A stretch of DNA of 64,000 bases from Scatophagus argus (GCF_020382885.2 NC_058514.1:14990249-15054248); one strand, 5' to 3'. Counted from the first letter of the stretch, positions 1-13,493 are shown. Numbers and translations are program-made. The notes: generated by a model from the letters alone, not told the origin.

Positions 1-59
1 AGGTCATCAAGTCCTACGCCAAGTTCAGCGCCACCCCAAGATACATGACCTACAACTGA
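1..59 (+). CDS. psmc2: 26S proteasome ATPase subunit Rpt1, C-terminal end (partial)
   Basis: These are the last 19 codons plus stop (TGA at 57-59) of a gene that begins outside the window; bases 1-2 are the end of a Lys codon. The residues end in KFSATPRYMTYN, which I recognise as the C-terminus of PSMC2/Rpt1, an AAA+ ATPase in the base of the 19S proteasome regulator that unfolds substrates and opens the 20S gate. The AAA+ core is not in the window. PSMC2 lies beside SLC26A5 in mammals too, which supports both calls. The short 3' UTR ends near an AATAAA at 173-178. Confidence 0.9.
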   Translation, partial: VIKSYAKFSATPRYMTYN

Positions 60-172
60 AAGTGTGTCTGTGTGTGTGAGAGAGTGTTTCCACTTCGGCA
101 TTTTGCTGTCAAAAGAAGCAGAGCACGGAGTCAAAAATATTGTTCTTTTGTTGTCATTCTTGTTCACTTAAA

Positions 173-185
173 AATAAAGTTTATT
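173..185. other. Palindromic poly(A) signal serving both strands
   Basis: The 13 bases AATAAAGTTTATT form a perfect palindrome around G179. The plus-strand AATAAA (173-178) is the only convincing poly(A) signal for psmc2. The minus-strand AATAAA (185-180) is the first canonical signal I find downstream of the slc26a5 stop codon. A shared signal for convergent genes is inferred. Confidence 0.6.
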
Positions 186-1358
186 CCAGAGTTGAGTCTC
201 TTTGTTCAGTAACCGTATGGTACCTTTAAAGGCCTCCTGTGTTATACAATAGCACAACTAAAAAAAAAAAAAACATATGCTAAAACTTGCACTGACAGAA
301 TGTACACTAATACATTAGTACTGCACTCGGACTCACAGCAGTGCAGGCGCACTGTAATAGACATGACACTGCAAAAGGACCAGTGATAGTGATTTTGCTG
401 GTCACACAGTAATACAGCTGAAAATAAGCAGATCATCAAGACAAAATTTCTTGGTAACCACAAACATTTGATACAGCGTGATGATAACAGGCAGCTTCCA
501 GTCAGATTCCCAGACTTTTCCAGCACTGACATTACTGATGAGGGCTACCCTAAAGTGAAGCCAAAACATCTTAAACTCCACCTGTGGGGGGGCAGTCTAC
601 AGCACAGGTTGTAAACACCTGGGGGGGGGTGTTTGAGACATCAGCCAAACTAAAAACTCAAGATGGTTTCTGTCATTTTAGGTAGTTCTTACCAAAATGA
701 GGCATGTTCAAGTGCTTTTAATGAGTTATTTAATAGTTCTAAAAAAAGGGATGAAACTTCATGACTGAGAGCTGAGTGTTGCTTGCTAATGGGCCAGACA
801 AGTGTACTGGCGAGAACTCGATCATTACTGTGCAGACTCGGGCACGTCTCCGGTACAAAATGGCAGTGCTCGTATCCAGCATGCTTTAGTGTCATTTTTG
901 TACAGTGGGAGGACGTGGAGATGTGTTGTCCATCTTTATATATGTCAGTTGTTTCCACCATAAACTGGACTCTTTCAGTAACCATTCTAATAAGATCATT
1001 TGGACCAGAGCAGCAGTACTAGAAAATGTTTCTCTCCCAGCAGTGCATTGATAACTTCAACAGAACTACAGAAACATTTTAAAAGTGCAACTCTAAACAA
1101 TCTGCTCAACAGAGTAGATGTAGAAAAATAATTCTGCAGGAATGTCTGCTCATAATCCCACATTTCTGATTGAATAAAAGCCTCAAAACCGCCTTGTGTC
1201 TCACTGTTCTGGGCATTTTAATTTAATAAAGTTGTCAGAATCTTGTGAGGGTTGGGTGGGAGGTCATCCACCTGGGTTACAAACCCTCCTCTATTCAGTA
1301 TGAATGATTGTTCAGGTCATCACTATCATGATGCTGGAACATCACAAGTTCATAGCAC
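186..1358 (-). other. Probable slc26a5 3' UTR / psmc2-slc26a5 spacer
   Basis: I see no gene in this 1.2 kb between the two convergent stop codons. Open frames here are short and have no recognisable similarity. If prestin transcripts run to the palindromic signal at 180-185, this is a 3' UTR of about 1.17 kb. A weaker minus-strand ATTAAA lies near 1216-1221 and could end a shorter transcript. G-runs occur at about 586 and 622. Confidence 0.45.
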
Positions 1359-4300
1359 CTACAGGCGGGTGCAGGTACTCCCAAGTCTGCCATCCACTTC
1401 CTTGCTGTGATTTGTCCCAGATGACAGGTGTCTTCTACTGTCAGGTCGTTTCATTGGTCGGGACAGCCGGCCGGCGAGAATTTGCAGCACAGCGTCATGG
1501 ACAGTGGGGAACACCATCTCTGGAGTCACTATCCCAGTGAAAAACTGTAAGGCATCCAGCTCAGACAGTAGGCTTCCTTGTAGATCACAGCAGAAATGCA
1601 AGATCAGTCAGATCACTTATTATTAATAGGGACAGTTCCAATATAAATAAACATACATAAAATACATTTGGCAAAAAACTCCCCAGTTCCATATAGGAAC
1701 TATTTAAATAAAAAAAAAATCAAAATTACAAGCAATTGAACTTACACCACATTGCCCTTTGAATAAGTCAACCTAGCTAAAATGAATGGCTCCTTTAAGT
1801 TCAGTTTGGTTGACACTGTTTCAGGGACGTGCTGATTCATCTTTAATGGGCGTTTTGCTCTCGTTTGTGTTGCTCTAGTTCACCAACACCAATGAGATGA
1901 ACAAAACATTAGCCCTTTTTAGTGAGTTCTTTCTTTGTTGTATTAGCTTTAGCTACATGTAACTAAAAAAAAACTGGCTGAGGAATAAATTTGGACAAAA
2001 GAGATTTAGATATGATGAAATTATTGACTGGTTGATTTTCAAGTATTTGCTGTTTGTCTTTATACAACAAGTCTATACTACTTCAGCACAAGTTTTGAAT
2101 TTGCAAGCAGAGATGAAGTTAGAGAGAAAAAAAATGCCGCCACATCAGAGTGACTGGTTTAATTTGGGTGAGGCAGCTTCACAAGGATCCTCTTTCAGAA
2201 TCAGTAAACGACCCTCGGACTACAGTTACAACAAATGCAGAAGGAAGTCGTCATCATTACTTACTGCTGCAGCCGGCTATGACCACTTTAACGTCCACAG
2301 CTGCGTATTCCTTAATGACCTACAGAGACAGACAATGACTTAATTAAACATCAGGATGTAGCATAAAAAGCCTTTCTGAACTGGCAGCTCAGGAATGAAT
2401 CATTCATCTCAGCACTGACATCTACACTTGCTGCTGTAGTGAACCTGATATTGAAAATATCTTTCGAACCTGTTTAATGGCTTTGGCTCCCACGGAATCG
2501 ATGAAGCAGGCGGACGTCCAGTCCAGGATGATGGAGTGGACATTGCTGAGAGGTTCAATAAAGACAGCCTCTTCTAAGTCTGACTCGCCGTGTCTGTCCT
2601 CCATCTGGCCGTTCATCTGCTCCTCCACCACGTTGTTTTGAGTTAAAACCTCATGAGTCACTCCCTGCTCCTTATACTGGAACCCATCAAAGGAAAAGAC
2701 CAAATCTTATACTGATGGACACGTATAAGGTCAGCATTTCCATCTAGCTACCAAGATAAAAATGATCTACAGTAGTCACGGGTTGGATAAAATAGATGTA
2801 AATGCACAGTTGTGGCTTTAAAGGATCTCTCACTGCCTGAGGCCTGAGAGACATCCATTAAACCGCCTGTTTACACTGTCAACAAAGCTGACTGTTTACA
2901 TACGCAACAAACAACCAGGCAGAGCAGACAGACTCACCTTTGCGCAAACGTTCAGTGGGGAGTTGTTGTTGCCATTTGCCTTCTCCTTCTGTTTCTTTTG
3001 CACTTTCCAGGCAGCTTGTAAGTGCTCGGGGTTTACTCCTGTCTGTAAACACATCAGTAGTAGCAGATAAGTCAGGGAAACGGCTGATAATGTCTTTTTA
3101 ACAGGGAAACAAAAGCAAACGACTATTTGAATGTTAGCCCTTTCCTGTCCTCCATGCGTCCTTTTTATAATAACGGCTGAAAACACGCGGGGTGAAAAAC
3201 ATGATATGATATTGATTTATTTTCGATAAGCACTACCTAGTTCGACTTCATACACAATCTTATTTTAATGATATACTTTTGGCTTCAATCCTCATAAATA
3301 GTCAGCGCTTAAGTATGAGTCATAAATTGTGTTCAAATAAGAAATATAATTATATTTTTGGCTTGTCTAAACTACAAACCATGAATAAGCCTGCGTGTTG
3401 CAGGTATACCATTAAATACTTGTTGCTCAGACAACAGATCAGATAATCTCGCCTTGTGTCAAATCATCAGCAATCAGAGTCGAGCTGTTTTCACATTCAT
3501 ATCATTACACGTCTCTGGGCAACAATACTGACGGCCTACGCAATGCAACCTGCTTAAAACCAGTTCAGTTCCACAGTGGCTAGGATTACCTTCTCCTTGA
3601 GGGCGTTCACATAAAGGTCACTGTTAGCAAAGTAGATTGAAGAGTTGGAGTGGAAAATCTTAATCCCTTCATATTCAGCCGCCTGGGAACAAAAGCACCA
3701 ATTACAGACGTTCAAACCAGCAGACTGACATTTCTGTCCTCTGTTCAGACTTCAGTGTTTTCTCTTGTAACAGACTCACCTCTTCATACTCATCCACAGC
3801 GCAGTACAGCCCTGTGCCGGGCACGTGGCCCAGGACTGCACTTTTAGGGCTGAAGGACAAGAAGAAAGTTCAAAAACAAATTAAATTCATCTATTAGCAG
3901 GCCTTGAACATCATTCTACTTGTTCATGCAAATGGGTTTACATGCTGTTACATGCTGCATCATGTTCAATCAGTGAACACGGTGAACAATGATGTTAAGG
4001 GAAGAAAAATACACACTTTGTTTTATCAGTACCTCTGTGTTCTGTAGATGACTGTTAGCATGGCGAATGCAATGGCTACCAAGAGGCCGTAATCCAGGCC
4101 CAACAGCACAGACGCTACAAAGGCAACCAGCCAGATGGCCTGAGAGAGACAGAGTGAAGAAACAGAAAAAATAGTGGGTTTTTTTGGCCACACTGATGAT
4201 AACACTGACAGTGGCTCCCAGTCATCTCTCAGCCATGACCTCTCATTTTCAACTGAAAACAGGGGAAAAAAAGATTGAAACTTTATGATCACATCATGGG

Positions 4301-7300
4301 TAGAACATCTGAATTCTACATGCTTTTCAAGGTTGAACCATGACTTTGAATTCAACGGCAATTAGATTAGACTGCCCTTTACTATCAGATTCCATCAAAG
4401 ATTTGTCTTGCGTCATGAGTCAGCTGTTTGTCTGCAGATACAACATAATGACAGCAGACTGAGGTTTAAAAAAGAAAAAGAAAACAGTTTTGGTTTTTTT
4501 TTCTCAAATCTGCAGCTGAACTTGAGCTCATGCCAAAAAATAAAATCAGTCAAGTTAATAAATGCTTTCATGTTACTTTTTTTCTACGGCTGCGATGCAT
4601 CTACAAAGGCATATAAATATGTAGGAAAGCACCATGTAACAGCCACTAGGACTGCTTAATTCATGAAGGAAAAACACTTGGCCAAAGGGTCCGCCTTAAT
4701 AAAGTTTCAAAAATTATCAAGACACATTCCAGTCAGTAATTTGCTGTGGTCTGATGTTGTGTCTTGGTATGTGTTAAACATGATGACTGACTAAAAAGCT
4801 CACTACCAGTTAAACTGGACCTCTTCAAAAACCACAGTGGACAACAAAGTGCATAACATCTTCAGGCTTTCAGAGGGCTGCTGAGCTGCAGTGACATTAC
4901 TGATGTTATACTGACAGACTGACCAGTTCAATCTTGCTGCTCCTCCACAGAGCAGGAATGTCTCTGAACTGTTTGAACATCCCCAGGAGGTTAACCATGA
5001 TGATGGCAGCCAGCGCAGTCTGGGGCACAGAATGGAAGATGATAAGAACAAGACAATACAAAAGCACATTATAAAAATGATTCATCCACGGTTTGCTCAA
5101 CAGATTGAGGAGAAAATAAAAGTGTCTGCAGCCGCGCCTGTGACGCCGAGCTGCCACACAGGAAGCTGGAAGCTCAGTGTCATCAGCCCCACCCACCTGA
5201 GGGAGCGGCTCGAAGACAAAACCGATGGCAACCACCACCAGCAGCACCACGAGAGATGACAGCAACCCTGCAATCTACAACAATAACTGAGTCAACATCA
5301 CAATCTAATTATGGTTTTACAACTCTAATTTAGATAGTGACAAAGTAATCACTCCTTTAAGTGTGCTTGTGTGTGTGTTACCTGCGTTTTTCCGCCAGTG
5401 CTCTCCTGCACCAGGCTCCTTGACATGGAGCATGTGATGGCAAAGGTTTGGAAGAAAGAACTGATGAAGTTACACAGGCCATGTGCAATCAGCTCCTGAA
5501 ACACAAACATTTGTTCTCAGGTGTTGACACAGTAAACCACAATGAACTCCAGAGAGGGTCGTTTACGACATCATGCACAGATCCAGGTCAGTGCGACAGA
5601 CAGACATGTACCAAATACAAAAACACAGTAAGATCCCTTGTTTCCACTGTGGCTCAGTATGTTTACATGCACTGTAATAACCTGGTATCCATGAACACAT
5701 GCAGAAGGTCAGCGATCAGATCCTCTCTACATTCAGTCTTACATCAGAAGCCTTACTTAGAGGCTCTGCACACTGTGGGAAACCGAACTTCTCGCAGTCT
5801 TTAATCCCACCGCTCTCTTGTTTCAGCAATATTTACCTTGTCTGAAGTCTTTGTCTTGCACATGTTCACATACAAAAAGCAGATTAGAAACCTGCATGCT
5901 CTTATACGTGGAGAGCAATCAGCTTTCTAGCTAGGAAATTAGGGTTCTCTAATCCACTAAATCATTTACAGAACAGCAAACAGATTTCTCTGACTGTAAC
6001 CTGCTTACTTAATGGTCCACTTTGGAGGATTTTAGCGGAGAGGTTACAGATTGCGACCAACTGAACATCCCTCATCTCACCCTCTCCTACAGTGGCTGCG
6101 ACAAAGGTGAAAGGCCCTCTCTAGAGCCAGTGTTTGGTTTGTCCTCTACCACTGTAACACCATCAATTAAATAACCCTCACATCCTGCCACCTGGTCAAT
6201 GAATGGTGTCCACGTACCCTTTTCATTACTCCATTATTTTGTTATTATTGTCTAGTTTGGTGAAACTGATCATGACATTGTTATTTACTCTATTATTTCT
6301 TAGCTTAGTAGTCAATCAGCGTCTTTTCTTTTCGTTGTTTAAAGAGCAGAAATTACATACTGTGCATTTAAGTGCATGCAGTCACCATCCTAATGAGGGA
6401 TCTGTAGCTCATCAGCAGCTCCTCACGTGTTCACACTCACCTGGTTGCCGTCGACGCTGTAGCCGTGCTTCAGGGCAAAGATCTTCGAGAGCGAGATGCC
6501 CATTGAGAATCCTACAATTGCTACAGCAAATGCATCTGCAACCAAATTGGGTAACAGCGAGAACTCTGGGACGGTAGGAGGGAGAAGCCTGAGAACACAT
6601 AAGACACATAAGACTTGTGCTACATCCAGTACAATAAGCTTTAACCACAGAAGACATGAAATACCGTACAACTTCTACAGTGCATTCATATCTCTCAGCT
6701 GTAAAATCTTTGGACTGAAATACACCTCTCTAAATTGTGAGTTTTTCCAGAAATTCCTCTAACAAATTGAAAATATGACAACCTACCCTGTTGGAATCTC
6801 CCCGACAACATCCACCTTGTAGTTGCCTGATAAGGACATGCCATACGAGACCCCAGTTGACACGATGACCACGATAATCTCACCAGGAATGGGAATAGGA
6901 AGTTTCTTCTTGAAGCGCTCATTGAGGACTTTGACCACGTACAGGAAGATGAAGCACCCGAGGCCCAGGATGAGTGTGGCGACATTGGTGCTTGTGATGT
7001 CACTGACTACAGCTTTGACACTCTGGGACAAGAGAAATAAGATAGCGTGATGAATTTAAGTCATCTAATTTTTGCATTCACCAAACACACACCAAAAAAG
7101 GGTGGCAAAAAGATATTCGACGAACTGCCAAATCAAACTCTTTCCACCGTCAAATCCTACACTTCTATTAAAACTCACATAAATAACAGAGAGGGGCCCA
7201 CTGAAGCGCTTTGTTTTCACGCCCAGCAGGTACTTCAGCTGAGAGACCACGACGTGCACAGACGCTGCTGTAGTGAAGCCTCGCACCAGGGGCTCTGTGA

Positions 7301-10300
7301 GGTAGATCGCCACAAAGCCGAACCTGAGGAGACCTAAAACAAACTGAAAAAAAGGAAAAATAACAAAGAAAGCATGGAATAAGAAAGAGGTGATGGGATA
7401 AGAACAAGCAACATAGCTTTGTTTCAAATACAAGCATTTATTCAAGGTGTGGATACATCAACATTGATTTAGATATACTTAAAACATGGGTAAACCAGGA
7501 TTTTTGAGCGTGAGAAAGCTGTATCACTTCACTGTGATCTCTTAACCAAATAACACCCGCTCTGTGGGGGGGTGAAGCCAAATCCACAGCAGCTTTCAGC
7601 TGCTGGCAGGGTGTGCTGGGTGAGTTTTTTTAGAGGCTGACCTGAATGATTCCCACCAGCGTTGTGAGTACAACAGCCACCTGCACCCTCCTGGCATCTC
7701 GAGCCGCCACGTCCAGGATGGCAGACGTGTTGGATCCGTTGGCAGGCAGGGCAAAAAAGTCGGAGTCTGGAGCCTCCCTCACTGCAACACCTCCAATCAT
7801 CAGACTTATCACTGCAAAGGTGCCTGCAGATCACACACAACAAAACACAACAGTTTGTTTAGGGTATTTGTCCATCTTTATTATGTCAAAGTTGTGAAAA
7901 TACTTGCACCTTAACTGTGTGTGCGAGCTTGTGCCTTCACCCTACACATCATGTTTAGTATCCCCCTGAGTGAAAAGGCCAGCTTGCCCAGCACTTGAAC
8001 AGCAGCCCAGTTATTTCCTCTCAGTCTCTGCCAAAATTTTGGGGGTCATCATTTCCACAGCAACTTGCTGTCAGGCTTTGGCCACAGGCCCTTCTGCAGT
8101 GAAGCCTCCTGTAGTTCACTTGAGATCAGATCTTTTGTTTAAAAAGGTTGCGCAGGTTTGGTTTATCATGCCCCTCTGTCAGATGGACTTAAAGGTTAGA
8201 GCTGACATTTGAGATGGCTTCGAGGCCGTTCTTGGCAAGAAAGTAGTCACATGGGCGACATGAGGATGAGTGTGTAACTTATTCAGACAGTTCACTGAGC
8301 TGATCCCAGAAGACCCCTGACAGAGAAGGTTGACAGTTTGAGACGGTTTTGGCGCTGACTGAGGACAACCTGTGAAAAGGCCACCGACTGCCTTAAGGAC
8401 AAGAACTAATCCAGACCTTAGTGAACACTAACAATTACACAATATACAGACAAAAGTATTGGAACAGAGTTGAGAGCAGATGTCTTTATGGACCTTGCTG
8501 TGTGTTCTGGCGCACAGTCATACTGGAATAGAAAAGGGCCTTCCCAAAACTGTTGCCACAAAGGTGGAAGCATAGCATTGTCCAAAATGTCTTGGTATGT
8601 TGAAGCATTAAGATTTCCCTTCACTGGAAATAAGAGGCTGAGCCCAAGCCCTGAAAAACAGCCCCATACCACACCTGAATTCACACCTACAGTATATAGT
8701 ATACTACTGACAATAACATATGTTCTCTGGTATTACGGTGGTAAGACCTCTACTGTTTAATGCAGGCCTACTCATGCGGTCGATCATATTGACAGGCCAT
8801 GTCATTAACAACAAGCCTCCTCCACAGGCAGTTTTTGTTTTTTGTGTTTTGACGCTGTAAAATAAATGACCTTATCATAAAAGTACTGTTAGATTGTGGG
8901 GATATATGCCTATAAAATGAACACAGATGTAGATCAGGTTCGGCTGTGCATTGGAACATTATGCAAAATGTCTAATCTTAGTCAGTCACACATACACGCA
9001 GTCTCTTATCAGTGTTTGCCTTCACTGTAGGAAAATGCGACAGAGCAACAGCAAACCAAACAGCAGTTCTCTGTTGAACGTCATCATGTCTGAATCACTC
9101 ACCTTTGCCCACCTTCTGTCCAGACTAGCTGCTGTACATTATTATGAGTGTGTATGTGTATGCCTTTGAATGAAAAGGTCATCTTGCCCAACACTTAAAC
9201 ACCAGCTTGGTAATCCCACTTGCTCACTTCCAAAAGCTAAGGGATCACCATTTCCACAATGACCGGTTATCAAGCAAGATTTGTAGCAGTGGCAGCAAAG
9301 CCAACGGCTTCCTATTGTTCACTTCTGGTCAGATCTTTTGTTTCAAATGGCTGAGCGAGTCTTGCAGATTTTACCCCTTTTGCCAGATGGATTCGTAGTT
9401 TAAAGCTGACATTTGAGATGACCTGGCACCCATTCCAGGAAAGGAAGCAGTCAGATGGGTGAGACAGGGTGGGTCTTGGAAATTTCACAATCCCACTGTT
9501 GGTGTCAGCTGAGGACACTGTTATCACATCTGAGTAAATACGGTCCCTCCACATTACAAACTGATTCCAAAAAGCTTTGATGCTGTGTAAAACATAGATA
9601 AAACAGAATGTGATCATTTGCAAACTCTTTTTGACATATACTTAACTGTATACAGTACGAAGACAATATATTTCATGTTTTACCTCATTAACTTCATTGA
9701 TTTTGTATGTAATATATGCTTATTGTGGATTTAATGCCAGCAACAAGTTGGAGCAAAAAAAAAAAAAAAAAAGACTGTGCTCAGAAAATACATGTGCATT
9801 CACCTGAACACTCCACAGGTCAACGGGTTCACTGGTAACAGGTGAGAGGATTGTGACTGGGTGTGAAAGGGGCATGCTCAAAAGGCTCAGTCATTCACAA
9901 GCAAGGATGGGGCTAGGTTGACCACTTTGTCAAACACATGACTGTATAATAACATTACATGGGCTCAGGAACGCTTCTTAAAACTGTAAATCTGCGTATA
10001 AACACAGTTTGTTTGCAAATAATTGGATTCAGTTTTTTGTTTTTTGGGGGTTTTTTTTTACATTTTATACAGCAACTCTTTTGTAATGTATTTGAGTTGA
10101 TACCCAGAGCAGTGCTGGGCTCCCTGTCAGTGTAGGACAGAAAAGGCTGGCAGTTTAAAGTGATCATAGTGTTCCTGGCACTAGCGGTGAGGAGCGTCAA
10201 AAGGCCACTGGCAGTACTTCTCACCTATCGATATGTGTCTAGACGTTCCAAAGAAGGTGTAGAGCAGGACTGGGTAGAACGAGGAGTACAGACCATAAAC

Positions 10301-12305
10301 TGGAGGCACAGCAGCCAACATAGCATAGGCTAGACCTGTGGAGCAGAAGACAGGGAGAGATGAAAATAAACTGAACAGACCCAGAGGCCCAGTGATTGTA
10401 TCACAAGCTCAGCACCACGGAGATACCAAAACAGAGACGACATGAAGCAGAGAGCAGCCCCTCAGGAGTCGGCAGCTGGTCCTTCACACATCTAACCCTA
10501 CGTCATCCCACATAACTGGCCTGACCAAACTTGGCTTCTGGCTACTGCACAAAAGCTTCAGAAAGTGCTAATCGCTGACTCCATCAGGCTGTAAAGGTAT
10601 TGTTTTACAGGCTTTCATAAACAGAGAGAGGTGTTTATTTTTTTAATTCTCCACAATAAAAGTGCCTCATTGGGTGCCTCTAAGATAGATAAAGCATGAT
10701 AAAGTGCCCTCTATAATTCCCTTTCAGTGGACAAAATGGGATACAGGGCACAAATGGTTGCCCTTAAACTTGTGAGAAGGTGATGCAGTGAAATGCAGGC
10801 TGTCCTATATACTGAAACACCAGTTCCATGTGTTAATAATTTCCTGTGTGTTTTATTATATGTATGTATATGGTTTATAACTGTTTCACCATAAATACGA
10901 CACAACTTTCTGCGTGACAGTTCAGACAGTAGTGCGGCTGGGACCACAGGATGCTGACCTTGAGGGAGCTGGACAACTCCTGTGCTGAGACCTGAGACCA
11001 CATCTGAAAACAGGCACTGCTTGACTGAATAAGATGGCAGCCATGTCAGAATAGGAAGGAAACTCAAAACTACCGCCTTGGCCTTCTCTGATGAACATCT
11101 GTGAAAGGAAACAAGTCAATTAACTGATCAGCTTGATGGGACTTTTCGCCCCATCAAAGACAACATACATATTTAATTAATTACAGAAAAAATGGAATCC
11201 ATGTTCTTTTTCATTGAGCTAAATGGTAAAAACAGCATATCATTTATGTAGATTTGTCTACATTCTAAGTCTTGCACAGACATTAATACGGCCATGTCTT
11301 TAGTCCCAACTGCAACAATTACAAGAGAGTTTAGAAAGCTCACACTGTGTGTCTTCATCTGTTTTCACTTTTCTGCTTAAAGGCTCTTTGTACAAATTCA
11401 AAACATTCTTTGTGTCTGAGCTGGTAAGACTGACACTGTACCTTTGATGGAGAAGTCACATGTCAGTGTAGGAGTACATAATATATCATCTACCTAATGT
11501 GAATGTATTAAAGAAAACTGTTCTGATGCTCCCACCAAAATGACAGGACGAACCTTATCAAACAGTGCTCGCATGTGAATTTAGGGGTACCAAATGATTA
11601 TTTTGATTATCAGCTCAGCTGCAGATTCTAACTCTATAACTGTATAACTGATTAACTGTTTAGTCTGTAATATGTAAAAAAAAAAAAAAAAGAAAAAAAA
11701 AGTTGTGAAAAATTCTCATCACAATTTCCTCAAGTGCAGCGTGACTCTTCAAATTGCTTGTTTGAAAAATTGATTGTTTATTTATCAGAAAGCACAAAGA
11801 GAAGCAGCAAATTCTCAGATTTAAGACGCTGGAACCAGCAAACGTTTGACATTTTTGCTTTAAAAACGACTGAAACAATTAACTGATCACTTATCTAATC
11901 TTATCTACTCACTAATTTTCTTTCAGTCGACTAATTGCAGCAGTTCCACACTACTTATCAAATTCTGGATTTTTCCTTTGTAATGCATCCTTTTCATGAG
12001 TTACAGATAGACTGGATACATCATTGAGCCTTGTAGCAATATTTCCTTTTTGACTTGTGTGGACAGACCTACACTCGTGCAACAATTTGCTCAACAGTAC
12101 TTCAGCATGACAAAAATCTAGAGGTAAATTCCTCAGTGTAAACTTACTGGAACTGTTGTGCCAGCCTCTGTCGAAGGCTGATGGAGTTCTCTTTGCGGTG
12201 GAGAAGCTGCGACCGGATGAAGCTTTCATTGTAGACTGGACGCTCTATCCTGTATATCAGCTGTGAGTCTGCATCCTCCCGAGCTGCAGCTTCTTCTTGA
12301 TCCAT
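1359..12305 (-). CDS. slc26a5: Prestin, SLC26 family anion transporter
   Basis: Coding exons in 5'-3' order: 12305-12148, 11098-10959, 10335-10225, 7823-7642, 7343-7179, 7022-6787, 6588-6441, 5495-5382, 5274-5197, 5019-4924, 4139-4033, 3849-3780, 3682-3590, 3042-2938, 2676-2470, 2319-2265, 1576-1359. They join in frame to 760 aa with GT-AG at every junction. The N-terminal cytosolic part leads into a 14-helix SLC26 membrane domain, then a STAS domain (about 512-735). Visible marks are [10 protein letters not shown] (exon 2), GTSRHISIG (exon 3), two N-glycosylation sequons NGS and NTS at about 165 and 168 in the region of the known prestin sites, and Ser405-Arg406, equivalent to the anion-site Ser398-Arg399 of mammalian prestin. 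Fish prestin is known as an electrogenic anion exchanger expressed in hair cells; mammalian prestin is the outer-hair-cell motor. Exon 6 is unsplit, unlike the slc26a3 copies. Intron 3 (7824-10224) is full of repeats. Confidence 0.93.
7957..8262. repeat. Diverged direct repeat, copy 1, in slc26a5 intron 3
   Basis: About 260-300 bp match a second stretch at 9157-9468 in the same orientation. Shared blocks by eye include tgaaaaggYcatcttgccca, gatcttttgttt, gccagatgg-type text and agctgacatttgagatg. Divergence is considerable, so the duplication is old. I do not recognise the family. Confidence 0.75.
8436..8700 (-). mobile_element. Tc1/mariner transposase fragment
   Basis: The minus strand from 8684 encodes [12 protein letters not shown] and continues through [14 protein letters not shown] and [16 protein letters not shown], a Tc1-like DD34E transposase C-terminal half including the second catalytic Asp region. 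The frame then degenerates. The plus-strand text acagacaaaagtattgg at about 8447 resembles the 3' part of fish Tc1 relics. It is a dead fragment in prestin intron 3, lying between two copies of an unrelated direct repeat. Confidence 0.85.
9157..9468. repeat. Diverged direct repeat, copy 2, in slc26a5 intron 3
   Basis: This is the partner of the repeat at 7957-8262, in the same orientation and about 1.2 kb away, with the Tc1 fragment between them. Similarity fades beyond agctgacatttgagatg and picks up weakly again to about 9468. Confidence 0.75.
9560..9775 (+). repeat. Teleost dispersed repeat with poly(A) run
   Basis: The text around ataaaacagaatgtgatcat, ttgcaaa and gacaatatatttcatg matches a high-copy fish interspersed repeat that I recognise by pattern but cannot assign to a class. 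It ends close to a 19-base A run at about 9756-9774. It lies inside slc26a5 intron 3. Confidence 0.55.
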
Positions 12306-13493
12306 AACAGAGGAAGGATCGCGTGGCTGAGTGTATTTCTCTACGGTGTCGTTTCTCTCTCACTTTATCTTCTCCGTCATTATTCTGACTGGTATATCCT
12401 CATTCCTTAAACTGCCCCAACTGTCAGTCTGAGCTTCTTCTCTCTGCTCAAAGGGCAAGACAAGACAAGACAGATATTACTCCAACACTTTTGCCTTTTG
12501 TCACTACTTTTAAACTTTTACTTTTAAAGGACGTGAAGAGCGGGTGTGATAACCAACAAGGCTTTGGTGTTTGTGCATTTTTGTGCTGATAAGACTTCAG
12601 TTTGACTTGCAATTTTCAGCCAATATTTAGTCTTTGGCCAGCTTGTGCAACGACATCAGCTGCATTGCATGTGATCTACTGCTGGGACAACGTGACAACT
12701 TTTTGGTGGTGGAGAACATTTCTATCAAAGGTCCTACCTTCCACATCGTTCATGTTCCAAAGAATCAAGAACATACATGCAGATATATTCAGACGTTTGT
12801 TTGCACTGTATGTGTTTCAGAGTACAGTTCATCTGGACGCAAAAAATGGACACCAAAAAAAAGGCTGAAAAATGAAAATGAAAATGAAAAATATTTCATT
12901 CAACATTAAAAGTCAGCATACACACAGATACGCATTTCTAGGTCCATGTGAATTAGCCATTAGATAAATGAATGATGCAAACAATTTTAAAACGGACATG
13001 TTTTTCTCTCAATTTACGCAAGTCAGATTTTACGTAAATGTGTGCGTAATATTTATTTGACTCGCGGTGTGAAATGACTTGAAATACAACCGACTGATTA
13101 ACTTTGTAAACGATGCGAGAGCAGATAATTTTATCACGTTACCTGTTACACTGAAGAAGACTTGACCAAGAATGTACTGCTGTCTATTTCTGTCATATAA
13201 AATGAAGCAAGTTAATTTTTTGTTGGTTCGTAGTGTGACCGGGTGGACCGACTCGTCACTTCTGATTCAATCAACTATCTGACGCAAACCGAGCTTCTTC
13301 CCGTTTACTCTCCTTTCCCATAGCTAGCTAACAGAGACTCAATAAATCTGAGGCAATAATGTTCGGGTTGTAAGGAGGAACAAGCGTCCAACTATACTTG
13401 CCCTTGCTGTGACAGGAGAGGATGTTTTTTCTGGCTGTCAACAGTTCAGCATTTAAGCTAACATAAAGATGCTAGTAAAGACAAGCTCCTTAC

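Noticed and set aside
12602-12909. Overlapping 88- and 91-codon frames upstream of slc26a5
   Set aside because: No similarity, no regulatory context, and the tail is a low-complexity AAAATG repeat.
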